NCBI RefSeq assembly: GCF_001612725.1
Contig: NZ_BDAZ01000025.1
Span: 124,001-188,000 of the forward strand
Source: Nocardia anaemiae NBRC 100462
Lineage (GTDB): Bacteria > Actinomycetota > Actinomycetes > Mycobacteriales > Mycobacteriaceae
Reading direction: 5' to 3'
DNA: 64,000 nucleotides
Shown here: in pieces, positions 49,798-58,245 of the stretch
Layout: each line of letters opens with the position of its first letter
How positions within the stretch are numbered: position 1 is the stretch's first letter
Made by a program: the position numbers and the translations under genes
The notes under the pieces: model-generated
What the model was told of the DNA's origin: nothing
The model's database searches: none
The model's input: the letters and a program-made list of their open reading frames with translations, nothing else

Positions 49798-52764
49798 TCA
49801 TGCCGCCCGCCCGTCGAGGAATAACTCTTGCCCGCTGTCGACATCGTGGTCGTCATCGAGGTCTGCAGTAGCGGTCCCGGCGTCGCCGGGTTCGGTGAGT
49901 GGAGGCAGCGGTGCCAGCGTGTCGATGTCGATGTCGATATCGGTGTCGCCGTCATCGCCTGTGGTGGCGAGTTCGCTGGGATCGGTGGTGATCAGAGCGT
50001 TTTCGGTGGGTGAGGCCAGCGATCCGAACACGGCGCGGTCGGTGCCCCCGACAGCGAGCAGACCGCTACCGCGTGCGGCCGAGAGCAGGAAGTGTTGTTC
50101 GCCGTCGGAAAGCCGGAACGCGGCGGCGACCTCGTCGATGGCCTGGGGAGCCTGACGCAGGAGTATCTGGGTTGCGGCGTTGGACACGATCGCGCGCCCC
50201 AACTCGGTGGAGAGCACATCGGCGCTGTCCTGGGTGGCGACGGTGAGACCGGCCCAGTGTTTGCGGAAACTCTTCGCCGCCCGGAACAGGAATTGCGCTC
50301 CGGCGGGCTGGCGCATGAGCAGCCACGCCTCGTCCACGGTGATCATCCGGGGCCGCCGATCAGCCGGGTTCGACACCCGCCGCCATGTCGCGTCCAACAC
50401 CAGCAGGGTGCCGATCGTCTTCAACTCTTCGGGTAGTTCTCGCAGCGAGAACACCACCAGCCCACCCTCGGGGTCGGTGGTGGTCGGTCCGTCCAACAGC
50501 CCGGCATAGGCTCCGCCGCCGACGAAGGGATGCAATCCGGCGGCCAGTTCCCCTCCGGCGGGTGTGGCGAGCCTGTCCAGTTGGTCGCGTAGCCCACTCA
50601 GCGTCGGGGCGGCCTGTGTCCAGGTGGCGGGGTCGTCGGTGATCCCGGCGGCGGCGTAGGTACCTGCCAGGGCTGCATCCAGAGCAGCCCGCTGGGCGGA
50701 TGTCTGGTCACCGAGCAGGACCTGGACAAGGGTGTGCAGGAACAGCTTCCGTCGTGTCAGGGCATCGGCAGGGGCGGCGCGGCGGCCGTCGGGGCGGGTG
50801 TGGATTTCCAGGTCGAACGGGTTGAGCCGCTCGCCCGGGGCACCGAGGCGGATGTGGGTGCCACCGACCGCCTCGGCCAGGCGGCGGTATTCGTCTTCGG
50901 GGTCGATGACCACTTGCTCGATGCCGCGATACAGCGAGCGCAGGATCTCGGTTTTGACCAGGTACGACTTGCCCGCCCCGCTGCGCCCGAGGACCACCAT
51001 GTTGTGGTTGTGCGCTTCGGGGGCGAACCGGTCCACGAACAACAATCCCGATGCGGCGTCACGACCGTAGAGCACACCCTGGGGGCGGGCAGCCTGGATC
51101 GGGTCGGTGACCGGGAGTTGCGGGGAGTCGAAGGGGAATGCCGCGGCGAGCGCGGTGGTGTCGAAGGTGCGCCGCACCCGGATCAAATCCAGCCCGAGGG
51201 GCAGGGTGGTGGCCCAGGCTTGGGCGGCGCGGTAGGCGAGGGTGCAGGTATCCACGAGCAGGCTCGCGGCCAGCGCCCGCACGGCGGCGACCTCATCGGC
51301 CAGCTCCGCTTCGGAGTCGGCGTGCACGGTGAGATACACCCCCACCCGGAACAGCCGCGCCTCCGCCCGCGCCACGCGCGCCGACAACTCGGCGGCGTCT
51401 TCGACGGCGACGTCGATCTGCGGGTCGGAGGGTCGGCCTCGGCTCGCGTCGTGCATTCGGGAGGATTCCAGTCGCGCCAGTTGGTGGCGTAGCCGGGTGG
51501 CGGCGGTGACCGGGTCGACGGGGTCGATGTGCACGGCGACCTCGACCCGCCCGGGATGCGACAACAGCGGTGCGAGCCAACCCGCCGTCACCTCGCGCGG
51601 ATATCCGGTGACCGCGAGAGTCGCCGCCCAATCACCACCGATCTCGAGGTGGCGGGTGCCGATCGTCAGCGATTCCGGTGCGAACCCCGCCCCGGCCTCG
51701 GGCGCGAACGGGTCCGGGACGACGGTGTCGGTGAATCCGGCGGCGGTGATGAGGGCCTCGCGTGGTGCCACGTCAGCGGCGGACGACACGAGTCCCTCGG
51801 GGTTGCAGCAGCCGCTCAGGACGGCGGTGGCTTGCATGTCGTCGAGGGCAGTGACCGTGACGCCTAGTGGGGCGAGGACGTCGGCGGCCTCGTTCATGCG
51901 ACGCAGCAGTCGCGACTCGGCACCACGACGTGCGGCGGATGACAGGCCCCGCCGAGCCCGGCCACCTCCGGGCAGCCTCACCCTCTGTGAGGTAGCGGCG
52001 GGGTTGTCGATCGGTTCTCGCCACACCAGCAGTACCTGGCGGTGGGTCAGGTTCTCCCCGGCGGCCAGCTCGGCGAGGTGTGTGGCGTGGTCGTGGGCGG
52101 CGGCGGCCAGGTCCGGGGACATGTCCTGGGCGGCGGTGTGCAGGCTGGACAGGTGTGCGGTGAGGTCCAGGCGGGCCGAGCGCAGCAGGATCTGGACGGG
52201 TTGGCGCAGGGTGTGCAGCCAGCCCGCGAGTTGCCCGACGAGGCTGTCTTGTTCGGCCGGGGTGCGTAACGCGAGGTTGAGGGTGCCCGCGACCGCGACG
52301 ACGGCCAGCCCGTCGGCCCCGAGGTCGATGACCCCGACACCGCCGCTGCTGCTGGTGACCGACTCTGGTAGCCGCAACTCCTGCGCCGACAGTGCTGCCG
52401 GAACCGGTGGGCGTGGCCGGGCTCGGGTGGCGCGGTCGGTGATCCACCTCGGTGCCGTGAGCACTCCCCCCTCGGATTCGGTCACCATGCGCCGGGACCG
52501 GAAGCGGTGTCGGATCGCGGCGAACAGCAGCAGGTCGGCGGGGAGCCCGTCGCGGTGGGTGAGGATCGCGACGGTGACCACAGCCGCGATCGGGGCGGCG
52601 GCGGCCAGGAACACCAGCGGCGCGACCACGGACCGGGTCGCGATCCACACGGAGTACAGCCCGAGTGCGGTGGTGGCGAGGATGGCGAGCTGGCGGGCGG
52701 TGAACGGCCCGAGCAGCCGGTCACTGCGCTCGACATCGGCGGGAATACGCACGATCGTCGTCAT
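49798..52764 (-). CDS. PrgI-VirB4 fusion, type IV secretion ATPase
   Basis: A 988-residue protein. Residues 1-90 resemble PrgI/VirB3-type subunits, with two membrane helices (ARQLAILATTALGLYSVWIAT and VFLAAAAPIAAVVTVAIL). The rest is a VirB4/TraE-type ATPase with Walker A LGRSGAGKSYLVK near 592 and Walker B RMITVDEAWLLM near 806. It powers the conjugation channel at the inner face of the membrane. The C-terminus is acidic and repetitive (DIDIDIDT). It overlaps the VirB6-like gene by 4 bases. The fusion is known in Gram-positive elements. Confidence 0.92.
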   Translation of the reverse strand: MTTIVRIPADVERSDRLLGPFTARQLAILATTALGLYSVWIATRSVVAPLVFLAAAAPIAAVVTVAILTHRDGLPADLLLFAAIRHRFRSRRMVTESEGGVLTAPRWITDRATRARPRPPVPAALSAQELRLPESVTSSSGGVGVIDLGADGLAVVAVAGTLNLALRTPAEQDSLVGQLAGWLHTLRQPVQILLRSARLDLTAHLSSLHTAAQDMSPDLAAAAHDHATHLAELAAGENLTHRQVLLVWREPIDNPAATSQRVRLPGGGRARRGLSSAARRGAESRLLRRMNEAADVLAPLGVTVTALDDMQATAVLSGCCNPEGLVSSAADVAPREALITAAGFTDTVVPDPFAPEAGAGFAPESLTIGTRHLEIGGDWAATLAVTGYPREVTAGWLAPLLSHPGRVEVAVHIDPVDPVTAATRLRHQLARLESSRMHDASRGRPSDPQIDVAVEDAAELSARVARAEARLFRVGVYLTVHADSEAELADEVAAVRALAASLLVDTCTLAYRAAQAWATTLPLGLDLIRVRRTFDTTALAAAFPFDSPQLPVTDPIQAARPQGVLYGRDAASGLLFVDRFAPEAHNHNMVVLGRSGAGKSYLVKTEILRSLYRGIEQVVIDPEDEYRRLAEAVGGTHIRLGAPGERLNPFDLEIHTRPDGRRAAPADALTRRKLFLHTLVQVLLGDQTSAQRAALDAALAGTYAAAGITDDPATWTQAAPTLSGLRDQLDRLATPAGGELAAGLHPFVGGGAYAGLLDGPTTTDPEGGLVVFSLRELPEELKTIGTLLVLDATWRRVSNPADRRPRMITVDEAWLLMRQPAGAQFLFRAAKSFRKHWAGLTVATQDSADVLSTELGRAIVSNAATQILLRQAPQAIDEVAAAFRLSDGEQHFLLSAARGSGLLAVGGTDRAVFGSLASPTENALITTDPSELATTGDDGDTDIDIDIDTLAPLPPLTEPGDAGTATADLDDDHDVDSGQELFLDGRAA

Positions 52765-54644
52765 TGAAGCTTTCCTCCTCGGGGAGCGCGGGACCTGCGG
52801 CGGCGGACGGGGAGATCCGGGAGTGGCAGATGCAGTTGCCGCCCGGCCGCCCGCGTCGGCGCTGGTGGCGGTTGGGGTGGTATGCGCGGTGGCGGTGCGG
52901 GCTTGACCCGGGTCACCGGGAACGGCAGCGGGTACTGGCCGCTGCGCGTCGGCCGGACCCGCTCGTAGGGGTCGGCCGGTGGCGGTGCCTCGAAATCGAA
53001 CGCGAGCTGTTCGGGTCGGCGGCTGCGCGGAACCGTCGCGCGGGCCGGTGGTCGTGGAGGTTCAAGTGGTGGCATGGGCCGGACCCTGCTCACCGGGATC
53101 GGCAGCGGGTACTGGCCACCGCGCCCGGCACGGATCCCCCGGTAGGGGTCGGGTGGGGTGAAGTCGAACGCGAGTTGCCTCCCGCGCGACGTGCGACCCG
53201 TGGTTTTCGGCGCAGTGGTGGGCTGCGCGGAGGCCAGGGAAGGTTGCCGCCGGACTCGGTGCACGCCCTCCAGGGGCAGCATCAGTTGCCCGTCGCGGGT
53301 GGCGCGCACCCGCGCGTACGGGTCGGGTGGCCCGGTCGCGGCGGTGCGCGGCCTGCGCTGCCGTAGCTGGGCAGGTGTGGCCCCACCGCCGCGCCCGCGC
53401 CCTGCGCCTTTGAGTAGGCCGAAGGTTTTGTAGACGACGTAGCTGCGCGCGATCGAGCCGACGAGGGTGCGGCCGTGGCCGATCCGCAACACCGACAGCA
53501 GCCAGAACGGGGTCTTGATCAACACACCCATCAATGCGAGCGCGACGATCAGATCGACGATCCCGTTCGCGGTGGGGCCGAAGAAGTTCCATCCGCCCGG
53601 GGTGAGGAACACCCGCAGCACCGTCACCAGTACCAGCGACTGCACCACCTGAATCGCCAGGCACGCGGCGAAGGATCGCCACCACCAGCGCGCCACCATC
53701 TCGAGGCCGGGCAGGGCGTGACACATCAACGCCAGCGGGGCCGCCACGATCAGGATGACGGTGACCGCGACGCGCACCACGTAGGAGACCAGCAGCACGA
53801 CCAACATCACCACCAGCGCGACCAGCAGCAGGATCGTGAAGGTCCCCGGCGCTGTGCCGCCGGATGCCGCCAGCTGGGTCAACGCGGCGGCAGCGGAGTC
53901 GGAGTCGACACCGTCACCGGCGAGGGCTTGGGCGAGGGCGTTGGCGAACCCGATCGCCGCGGTCGCGATCACCATGCTCATCGCTGCCGCGAGGAACCCG
54001 ACCACCAGTCGTGCCGTCAGCTCTCGCCACGACCACCGCGTCTGCAGGGTTTCGCGCACCATCAGCAGCACCCCGGCCGCGGTCACCACCAGCCCGTACA
54101 TCGCGAGCACCAGCTGCCACGACTGCGTCCACAACGCGCCGACCTGCGGCAGATCGCCCGGCTCGGGCGTGGTGAGCAGGGTCTGCGACACCAATTCGAG
54201 CAGCGGGTTGAGCGCGGAGTCGACCAGACGCTGGAAGAACCCGTCGATCGCCTTGGCCACGCAGCCGGAGATGTTGCTCACCCCGCACTCGCCAGCCCCC
54301 TGTCCCGACCCCGGCGAGTCCGCCGGCGTCGGGACAGTCGAGTCGGGAACACTTGGGGCGGGTGAGGCCGGGCTGGTGGTGGGTGCAGGCGTGATCCAGC
54401 GCGAGGGAGGCACCGCCGAACTCGGAGCCGGTGTCGTGGTGGTGGGTGCGGGTGTCGCCGGAGCCGAGGGCACCGGCACGGGCGGCGTCGGTGGTGGTGG
54501 TTGCGCGGCGGCACTCGTCACACCGGTGAGGGTGATCAGCACCGCCGCGAGCACCACCGCCACCGTGGCCGCGGTGGTGCGGCCCGTGCGCAATGCCCGC
54601 AGCCCGAACGCGGGCGTGAGGCGGGCGAGTAGTGGGGCGCTCAC
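52761..54644 (-). CDS. VirB6/TrbL-like conjugation membrane protein with repeat tail
   Basis: A 627-residue polytopic protein. A signal-like helix is followed by a Pro/Thr/Ala-rich stretch of about 80 residues outside, then six or so membrane helices (VLAMYGLVVTAAGVLLMV, ILLLVALVVMLVVLLVSYVV and others), and a cytoplasmic tail of about 200 residues. The tail has three copies of DPY-x-R/G-x-R-x-x-R-x-GQ-x-x-LP-x-x-V-x-RVR, alternating with QLAFDF twice and with QLMLPL and QLHLPL. I start it at the GTG at 54644, directly after the pilin stop with GGAG upstream. It forms part of the T4SS channel. Confidence 0.8.
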   Translation of the reverse strand: MSAPLLARLTPAFGLRALRTGRTTAATVAVVLAAVLITLTGVTSAAAQPPPPTPPVPVPSAPATPAPTTTTPAPSSAVPPSRWITPAPTTSPASPAPSVPDSTVPTPADSPGSGQGAGECGVSNISGCVAKAIDGFFQRLVDSALNPLLELVSQTLLTTPEPGDLPQVGALWTQSWQLVLAMYGLVVTAAGVLLMVRETLQTRWSWRELTARLVVGFLAAAMSMVIATAAIGFANALAQALAGDGVDSDSAAAALTQLAASGGTAPGTFTILLLVALVVMLVVLLVSYVVRVAVTVILIVAAPLALMCHALPGLEMVARWWWRSFAACLAIQVVQSLVLVTVLRVFLTPGGWNFFGPTANGIVDLIVALALMGVLIKTPFWLLSVLRIGHGRTLVGSIARSYVVYKTFGLLKGAGRGRGGGATPAQLRQRRPRTAATGPPDPYARVRATRDGQLMLPLEGVHRVRRQPSLASAQPTTAPKTTGRTSRGRQLAFDFTPPDPYRGIRAGRGGQYPLPIPVSRVRPMPPLEPPRPPARATVPRSRRPEQLAFDFEAPPPADPYERVRPTRSGQYPLPFPVTRVKPAPPPRIPPQPPPAPTRAAGRQLHLPLPDLPVRRRRSRAPRGGKLQ

Positions 54645-54645
54645 G

Positions 54646-55053
54646 TCAGGCTCCGACGATCGATTGGAGGACCGCAACGATCAGCGGGGCCAGCATCGCC
54701 AGCGCGTACCCCAGGCACGCCGCGCGGAAGGCGCTCTTGGCCTTCTCCATCTCGGCCGGGTCACCCGCCCCGATGAGATAGCGTGCTCCGGCGACGGTGA
54801 GGCAGACCGTCGCCAGGGCGGCGAGGATGCCGATCAGCCAGTTGCGCAGGTTGTCGAGCACTTGGTCCAGCGAGGACGCGATCGCCAGCACCGGCGGCTG
54901 TGGTGGTGTGGCTGCCGCCGTCCCGGCCGCCAGCATCAGCACGACCGCTACCGTGCAAGCGGTCGCGAGGATCCTCGGCCACCACCGGACACGCCCGCGC
55001 CGCACGCGGCAGGTGAGTGTTGTATCGATGTCGGGGAGTCGAGTCACGCGCAT
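54646..55053 (-). CDS. pilin-like (TrbC/VirB2-type) T4SS protein
   Basis: A 135-residue protein with three hydrophobic segments: a signal-like helix (VAVVLMLAAGTAAA), then WLIGILAALATVCLTVAGARYLIGAGD and AACLGYALAMLAPLIVAVLQSIVGA. Size, order and position next to a VirB6-like gene fit the VirB2/TrbC pilin family. The ATG at 55053 overlaps the end of the preceding gene. It would form the extracellular or envelope conduit. Confidence 0.8.
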   Translation of the reverse strand: MRVTRLPDIDTTLTCRVRRGRVRWWPRILATACTVAVVLMLAAGTAAATPPQPPVLAIASSLDQVLDNLRNWLIGILAALATVCLTVAGARYLIGAGDPAEMEKAKSAFRAACLGYALAMLAPLIVAVLQSIVGA

Positions 55054-55973
55054 GCGCGCACCTGCTCGTGCCCGGTGGTCGAGTGTGCCGGTGCAGGCGA
55101 GTGCTGTCCTGGCTGACGAACTCGGGTTTGCGACGGCCCGGTGCCCTCGGCGAGTGAGAGCGCGTTCATGGCGTGGGCTTCGACGATGCTGGTGCGACCG
55201 GTATCGAGGGCGCGTTCGGTCAGCCAGGTCACGAGTCGGGCTTCGGCGCGTCGGCGTTGTTTGCGCAGCTTCCACAGTGACTTCCCGCCTTCGGCGGCCA
55301 GCGAGGTCAGCGTGCGATATTCCCATCGTGAGACCGCGATCAACTCCGCCGCCTCGGTGGTGATCACTGCGGCGGCTACGGCTTCGGCGAGCACGGTCTC
55401 GGGATGGCCCGGCCCGGTCACCATCAGCAGCCTCTTTTGGTCCATCGGGCCTAGATCACGGTCGAGGTCGGCGACCGACGCCACGACCGGCAACTGCCGC
55501 CGCACCGCTGTGATCGCGGAGCGGTAAGCCGCCCACCGCAGCCGATGCCACACGCCCGGCCGATCCAGCTCGACGCATCGGAGATGGGTGAGGAACCCGG
55601 TCAGTACCTCGGACTCGAAGTCGTCGCGGTGATGGCTGCCCGGCGCGGCGAACAAACCGGCCATCCCCGCGAGCATCGGGACCGCCAGAGCGGCGCACAC
55701 CAGCGTCGCATCGTGGCCGTGTGCGCGTGATCGCTCGATCAGCCACACCCAGATCGCGTCGACCACAGCGATCGGCACGCCGCGATCCCACAGCCGCTCG
55801 CGTAACCCGTCCCACGACTCGACCTCGCCATCGGCGAGCCCCGGTGCTGGTCGCGGGTCGACGGGCACCGGCTGCCCGGCGATCGGGCCGAACGTCGAGA
55901 ACACCACCCCCAGCGGCGAGCGCGCCTTACCGCGCGGTCCCGAGGAATTCACGAACTCCGAATTCGTCACCAT
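55044..55973 (-). CDS. hypothetical protein of the conjugation operon
   Basis: A 309-residue protein without membrane helices. The ATG at 55973 has GGGAG upstream; the longer frame to 56204 would read through the repeat array and has odd composition. The C-terminal half (ETVLAEAVAAAVITTEAAELIAVSRWEYRTLTSLAAE, then KLRKQRRRAEARLVTWL) resembles a sigma-factor region 4-like helix-turn-helix, but this is weak. As the first gene read leftwards from the repeat region, it may regulate the operon. Family not recognised. Confidence 0.7.
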   Translation of the reverse strand: MVTNSEFVNSSGPRGKARSPLGVVFSTFGPIAGQPVPVDPRPAPGLADGEVESWDGLRERLWDRGVPIAVVDAIWVWLIERSRAHGHDATLVCAALAVPMLAGMAGLFAAPGSHHRDDFESEVLTGFLTHLRCVELDRPGVWHRLRWAAYRSAITAVRRQLPVVASVADLDRDLGPMDQKRLLMVTGPGHPETVLAEAVAAAVITTEAAELIAVSRWEYRTLTSLAAEGGKSLWKLRKQRRRAEARLVTWLTERALDTGRTSIVEAHAMNALSLAEGTGPSQTRVRQPGQHSPAPAHSTTGHEQVRACA

Positions 55974-56032
55974 TAACTCCCTGCTCGGTGGAAACAACAA
56001 AGATTCCGACCTCACAAGGACACCGCAGACCC

Positions 56033-56120
56033 ATATCCAAAACATATCCAAACCACACCCGAACAACACCCGAACAACACCCGAACCGCATCCGAAACAT
56101 ATCCGAGCCATATCCAAGCG
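56033..56120 (+). repeat. eight direct 11-bp iteron-like repeats
   Basis: Eight contiguous 11-bp units (first at 56033, last ending 56120) follow the consensus A-T/C-A-T/C-CC-G/A-AA-C/A-C, for example ATATCCGAGCC and ACACCCGAACA. The period is exactly 11 bases, one helical turn, so proteins bound to each unit would line up on one face. They lie between the leftward T4SS operon and the rightward mobilisation operon. Confidence 0.9.
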
Positions 56121-56188
56121 GACACAGCAATCATCAGGCATCCACGGTCCCGCACCGGTCAGACACCGGGCGATAGTGCAAACCATCT

Positions 56189-56232
56189 GGGTGGATATAC
56201 ACAAGGATATGGTTCGGGTGCGTTTCGGATAT
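56189..56232 (-). repeat. four inverted 11-bp iteron-like repeats
   Basis: On the minus strand, four contiguous 11-bp units read ATATCCGAAAC, GCACCCGAACC, ATATCCTTGTG and TATATCCACCC. The first two match the consensus of the direct array well, the third partly and the fourth only in its core. They face the direct array across 68 bases. Confidence 0.8.
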
Positions 56233-56354
56233 CACCTCCACCATCCTCGGCAAACCCTCCAGAAAAATCTGAAAAATCTTTGATCCGACCTGGTTCGATA
56301 TCGGCACTCCCGTGTCGGGCAGACGGTCCTCGGGCCTGCCGATTCCACCCGCAA

Positions 56355-56405
56355 AAATTATTCAAATAAATTTTGGTGGGCGATGTCCCGAAAAAGCGTT
56401 TTCGG
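56355..56405. promoter_or_regulatory. AT-rich patch and palindrome next to the iterons
   Basis: A very AT-rich imperfect palindrome (AAAATTATT-CA-AATAAATTTT, about 56355-56375) is followed by CCGAAAA-AGCG-TTTTCGG at 56388-56405. In a GC-rich genome such a patch beside iterons suggests a DNA-unwinding element, promoter or nick region. It lies 50 bases before the next start codon. Confidence 0.55.
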
Positions 56406-56455
56406 CGGAAGTAGACGAGTACACATCGTTCTCCCACCGTCAGGAGCGCCCTCGT

Positions 56456-57130
56456 ATGACCGCGAAAACTCCGCAGCGTCCATTCCGGTCCGCCGCCAGC
56501 CCCACCTTGCCCGCGACGGGCACGGTGGCGATTCCCTCGACCCTGTGGGCCGCCGGGAGCGAGGCCCTCGACCCCGACGACCGCTGGCCCGAACCGATCT
56601 TGTCTCGCGCGGTGCGCGAGTTCTCCGTACCGGGCGGGCGGGTGCTGTTGATCGGCTGGCCCACCCCCACCACCCGGGGCGCTCTACATCTGGCCGAACC
56701 CGACACGGCGGCGGCGCTGGCGACGGTGGCGGCCCTGGGCCGCCACGGCGTCAGCGAACCCGATCCCGGCACCGATGAGCCGGTGGATCTGGTCGTAGTG
56801 AGTCTGCTGGCCGATCACCTCGATCCGGTGGCCGCCGCCGACCGGGTAGCCGGGCTCGCGGTGGCGCGGATGGCGATGGGCGGACTGCTGGTTGTGCTCG
56901 GCCGCTGCCGCCACAGCGACGAGGGGGTGCTGATCGATCCGGCCGGTGCGGTGGTGGCCGCCGCCCAGGCCGCCGATCTGCTCTACCTCCAGCACATCAT
57001 CGCTGTCCCCGTCACCGGCCACACCATCACAGCCACCGCAGCGGCCGACGCGCTCGCGCCCAGCGCCCGACGGCACGTGGTCGCGCACACCGACGTGTTC
57101 GTGTTCCTCCAGCCCTCCGCCCAGGACTGA
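56456..57130 (+). CDS. methyltransferase-like protein lacking catalytic motif
   Basis: A 224-residue protein with a class I methyltransferase-like order: WPEPILSRAVREFSVPGGRVLLIGWPTP in place of motif I, then EPVDLVVVSLL and ARMAMGGLLVVLGRC. The usual D/E-x-G-x-G loop is missing (IGWPTPTT), and there is no DPPY/SPPY motif. It may be an inactive partner of the DNA methyltransferase that follows after 92 bases, or another Rossmann-type protein. The ATG at 56456 has AGGAG upstream. Confidence 0.55.
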   Translation: MTAKTPQRPFRSAASPTLPATGTVAIPSTLWAAGSEALDPDDRWPEPILSRAVREFSVPGGRVLLIGWPTPTTRGALHLAEPDTAAALATVAALGRHGVSEPDPGTDEPVDLVVVSLLADHLDPVAAADRVAGLAVARMAMGGLLVVLGRCRHSDEGVLIDPAGAVVAAAQAADLLYLQHIIAVPVTGHTITATAAADALAPSARRHVVAHTDVFVFLQPSAQD

Positions 57131-57222
57131 CTCCTCCCACCCCGGCCCGCACCCCGCCCCCGCCGCCATGCAAGGCCGGGCCGCCCCCGCCGCCGACCGC
57201 TCGCTCTCGTGAAGGAATCTCG

Positions 57223-58245
57223 ATGACTCTCGACTCCACCACCGGCACCGCCGACACCACTACCGCCGACTCCGACTCCGGCATCGCGACGACCGATCGT
57301 GCCGCTGTCCCGGTATCTGTGTGGGCCACCGCCCAAACCCCGCCCGCGGTGCAACGGCGGGGCCGCTACCACCCCGACAGTGTCAAGCATCCCGCGAAGA
57401 TGTTCCCGGCGATCGTCCAACACGCCGTCGCGACCTACACCAGTCCCGGTGACCTCGTGCTGGATCCGATGTGCGGGATCGGCACCACGATCGTCGAAGC
57501 CCTCCACTCCGGCCGTCGCGCGGTCGGTGTCGAGTACGAGGCGCGGTGGGCCGAGTTGGCGCGCACCAATATCGGGCTCGCTCGTGAGGCCGGGATCGAT
57601 CTCGATGCCGCTGTCTACACCGGTGATGCCCGCAAACTCCCGACCCTGTTGCCGCAGGAGTTGCGGGGCCGGGTGGATCTGGTGATCACCTCTCCGCCCT
57701 ACGGTGACTCCGTCCACGGCCATGTCCGTGTGCGCGCTGGGCAGGGCGTGCACAAATCCAACCACCGCTACGGCGCGGTCCTGGATCGCGGCAACCTCGC
57801 CAACGTCGGACTCGGCCGACTGCTGTCCGGGTTCACCCGCATCCTCACCGGTGCCGCCGAATACCTCGCCCCGGGCGGGCACGTCGTCATCACCGCCCGG
57901 CCGTGGCGGCAGCACGCGGAGTTGGTGAACCTGCCCGCGCACCTGATCACCTGCGGCACCCTGGCCGGGCTCGTCCCCGTCGAGCGCTGCGTCGCACTAC
58001 TGGGGCGACTGTCCGAGGGAGACCTCGTCGCGCGCAGCAGCTTCTTCCAACGCGACTTCATCGTCAAACAGCGCGCCGCCGGGCTACCCATGCACCTCAT
58101 CGCGCACGAGGACGTCGTCATCCTGCGCAAACTCGCCACGGCGAGGACCGAGCCCCAGGGCCCACGCGGCCAGCTCCAGTACGGGGCCGCCCCGTTCTGG
58201 GGCACGAGCGGACAGCCCGGCCAGGCAGGGGCGGTAGCCGCGTGA
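57223..58245 (+). CDS. DNA methyltransferase (N4-cytosine/N6-adenine type)
   Basis: A 340-residue DNA methylase. The catalytic TSPPYGDS motif (residues 156-163) and the SAM-binding DPMCGIGTT (81-89) with GVEYEARWAELA after it are clear. HPAKMFPAIVQHAVATYT is the N-terminal helix shared with TRM11-like methylases. TSPPY suggests N4-cytosine methylation, though N6-adenine cannot be excluded. No restriction enzyme is adjacent, so it is an orphan, perhaps guarding the element's DNA in new hosts. It overlaps the coupling-protein gene by 4 bases. Confidence 0.88.
   Translation: MTLDSTTGTADTTTADSDSGIATTDRAAVPVSVWATAQTPPAVQRRGRYHPDSVKHPAKMFPAIVQHAVATYTSPGDLVLDPMCGIGTTIVEALHSGRRAVGVEYEARWAELARTNIGLAREAGIDLDAAVYTGDARKLPTLLPQELRGRVDLVITSPPYGDSVHGHVRVRAGQGVHKSNHRYGAVLDRGNLANVGLGRLLSGFTRILTGAAEYLAPGGHVVITARPWRQHAELVNLPAHLITCGTLAGLVPVERCVALLGRLSEGDLVARSSFFQRDFIVKQRAAGLPMHLIAHEDVVILRKLATARTEPQGPRGQLQYGAAPFWGTSGQPGQAGAVAA

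Noticed and set aside
51242..52906. A 554-codon plus-strand frame over the VirB4 gene
   Set aside because: Antisense to a protein with intact ATPase motifs; Ser/Arg/Ala-rich with no recognisable domain.
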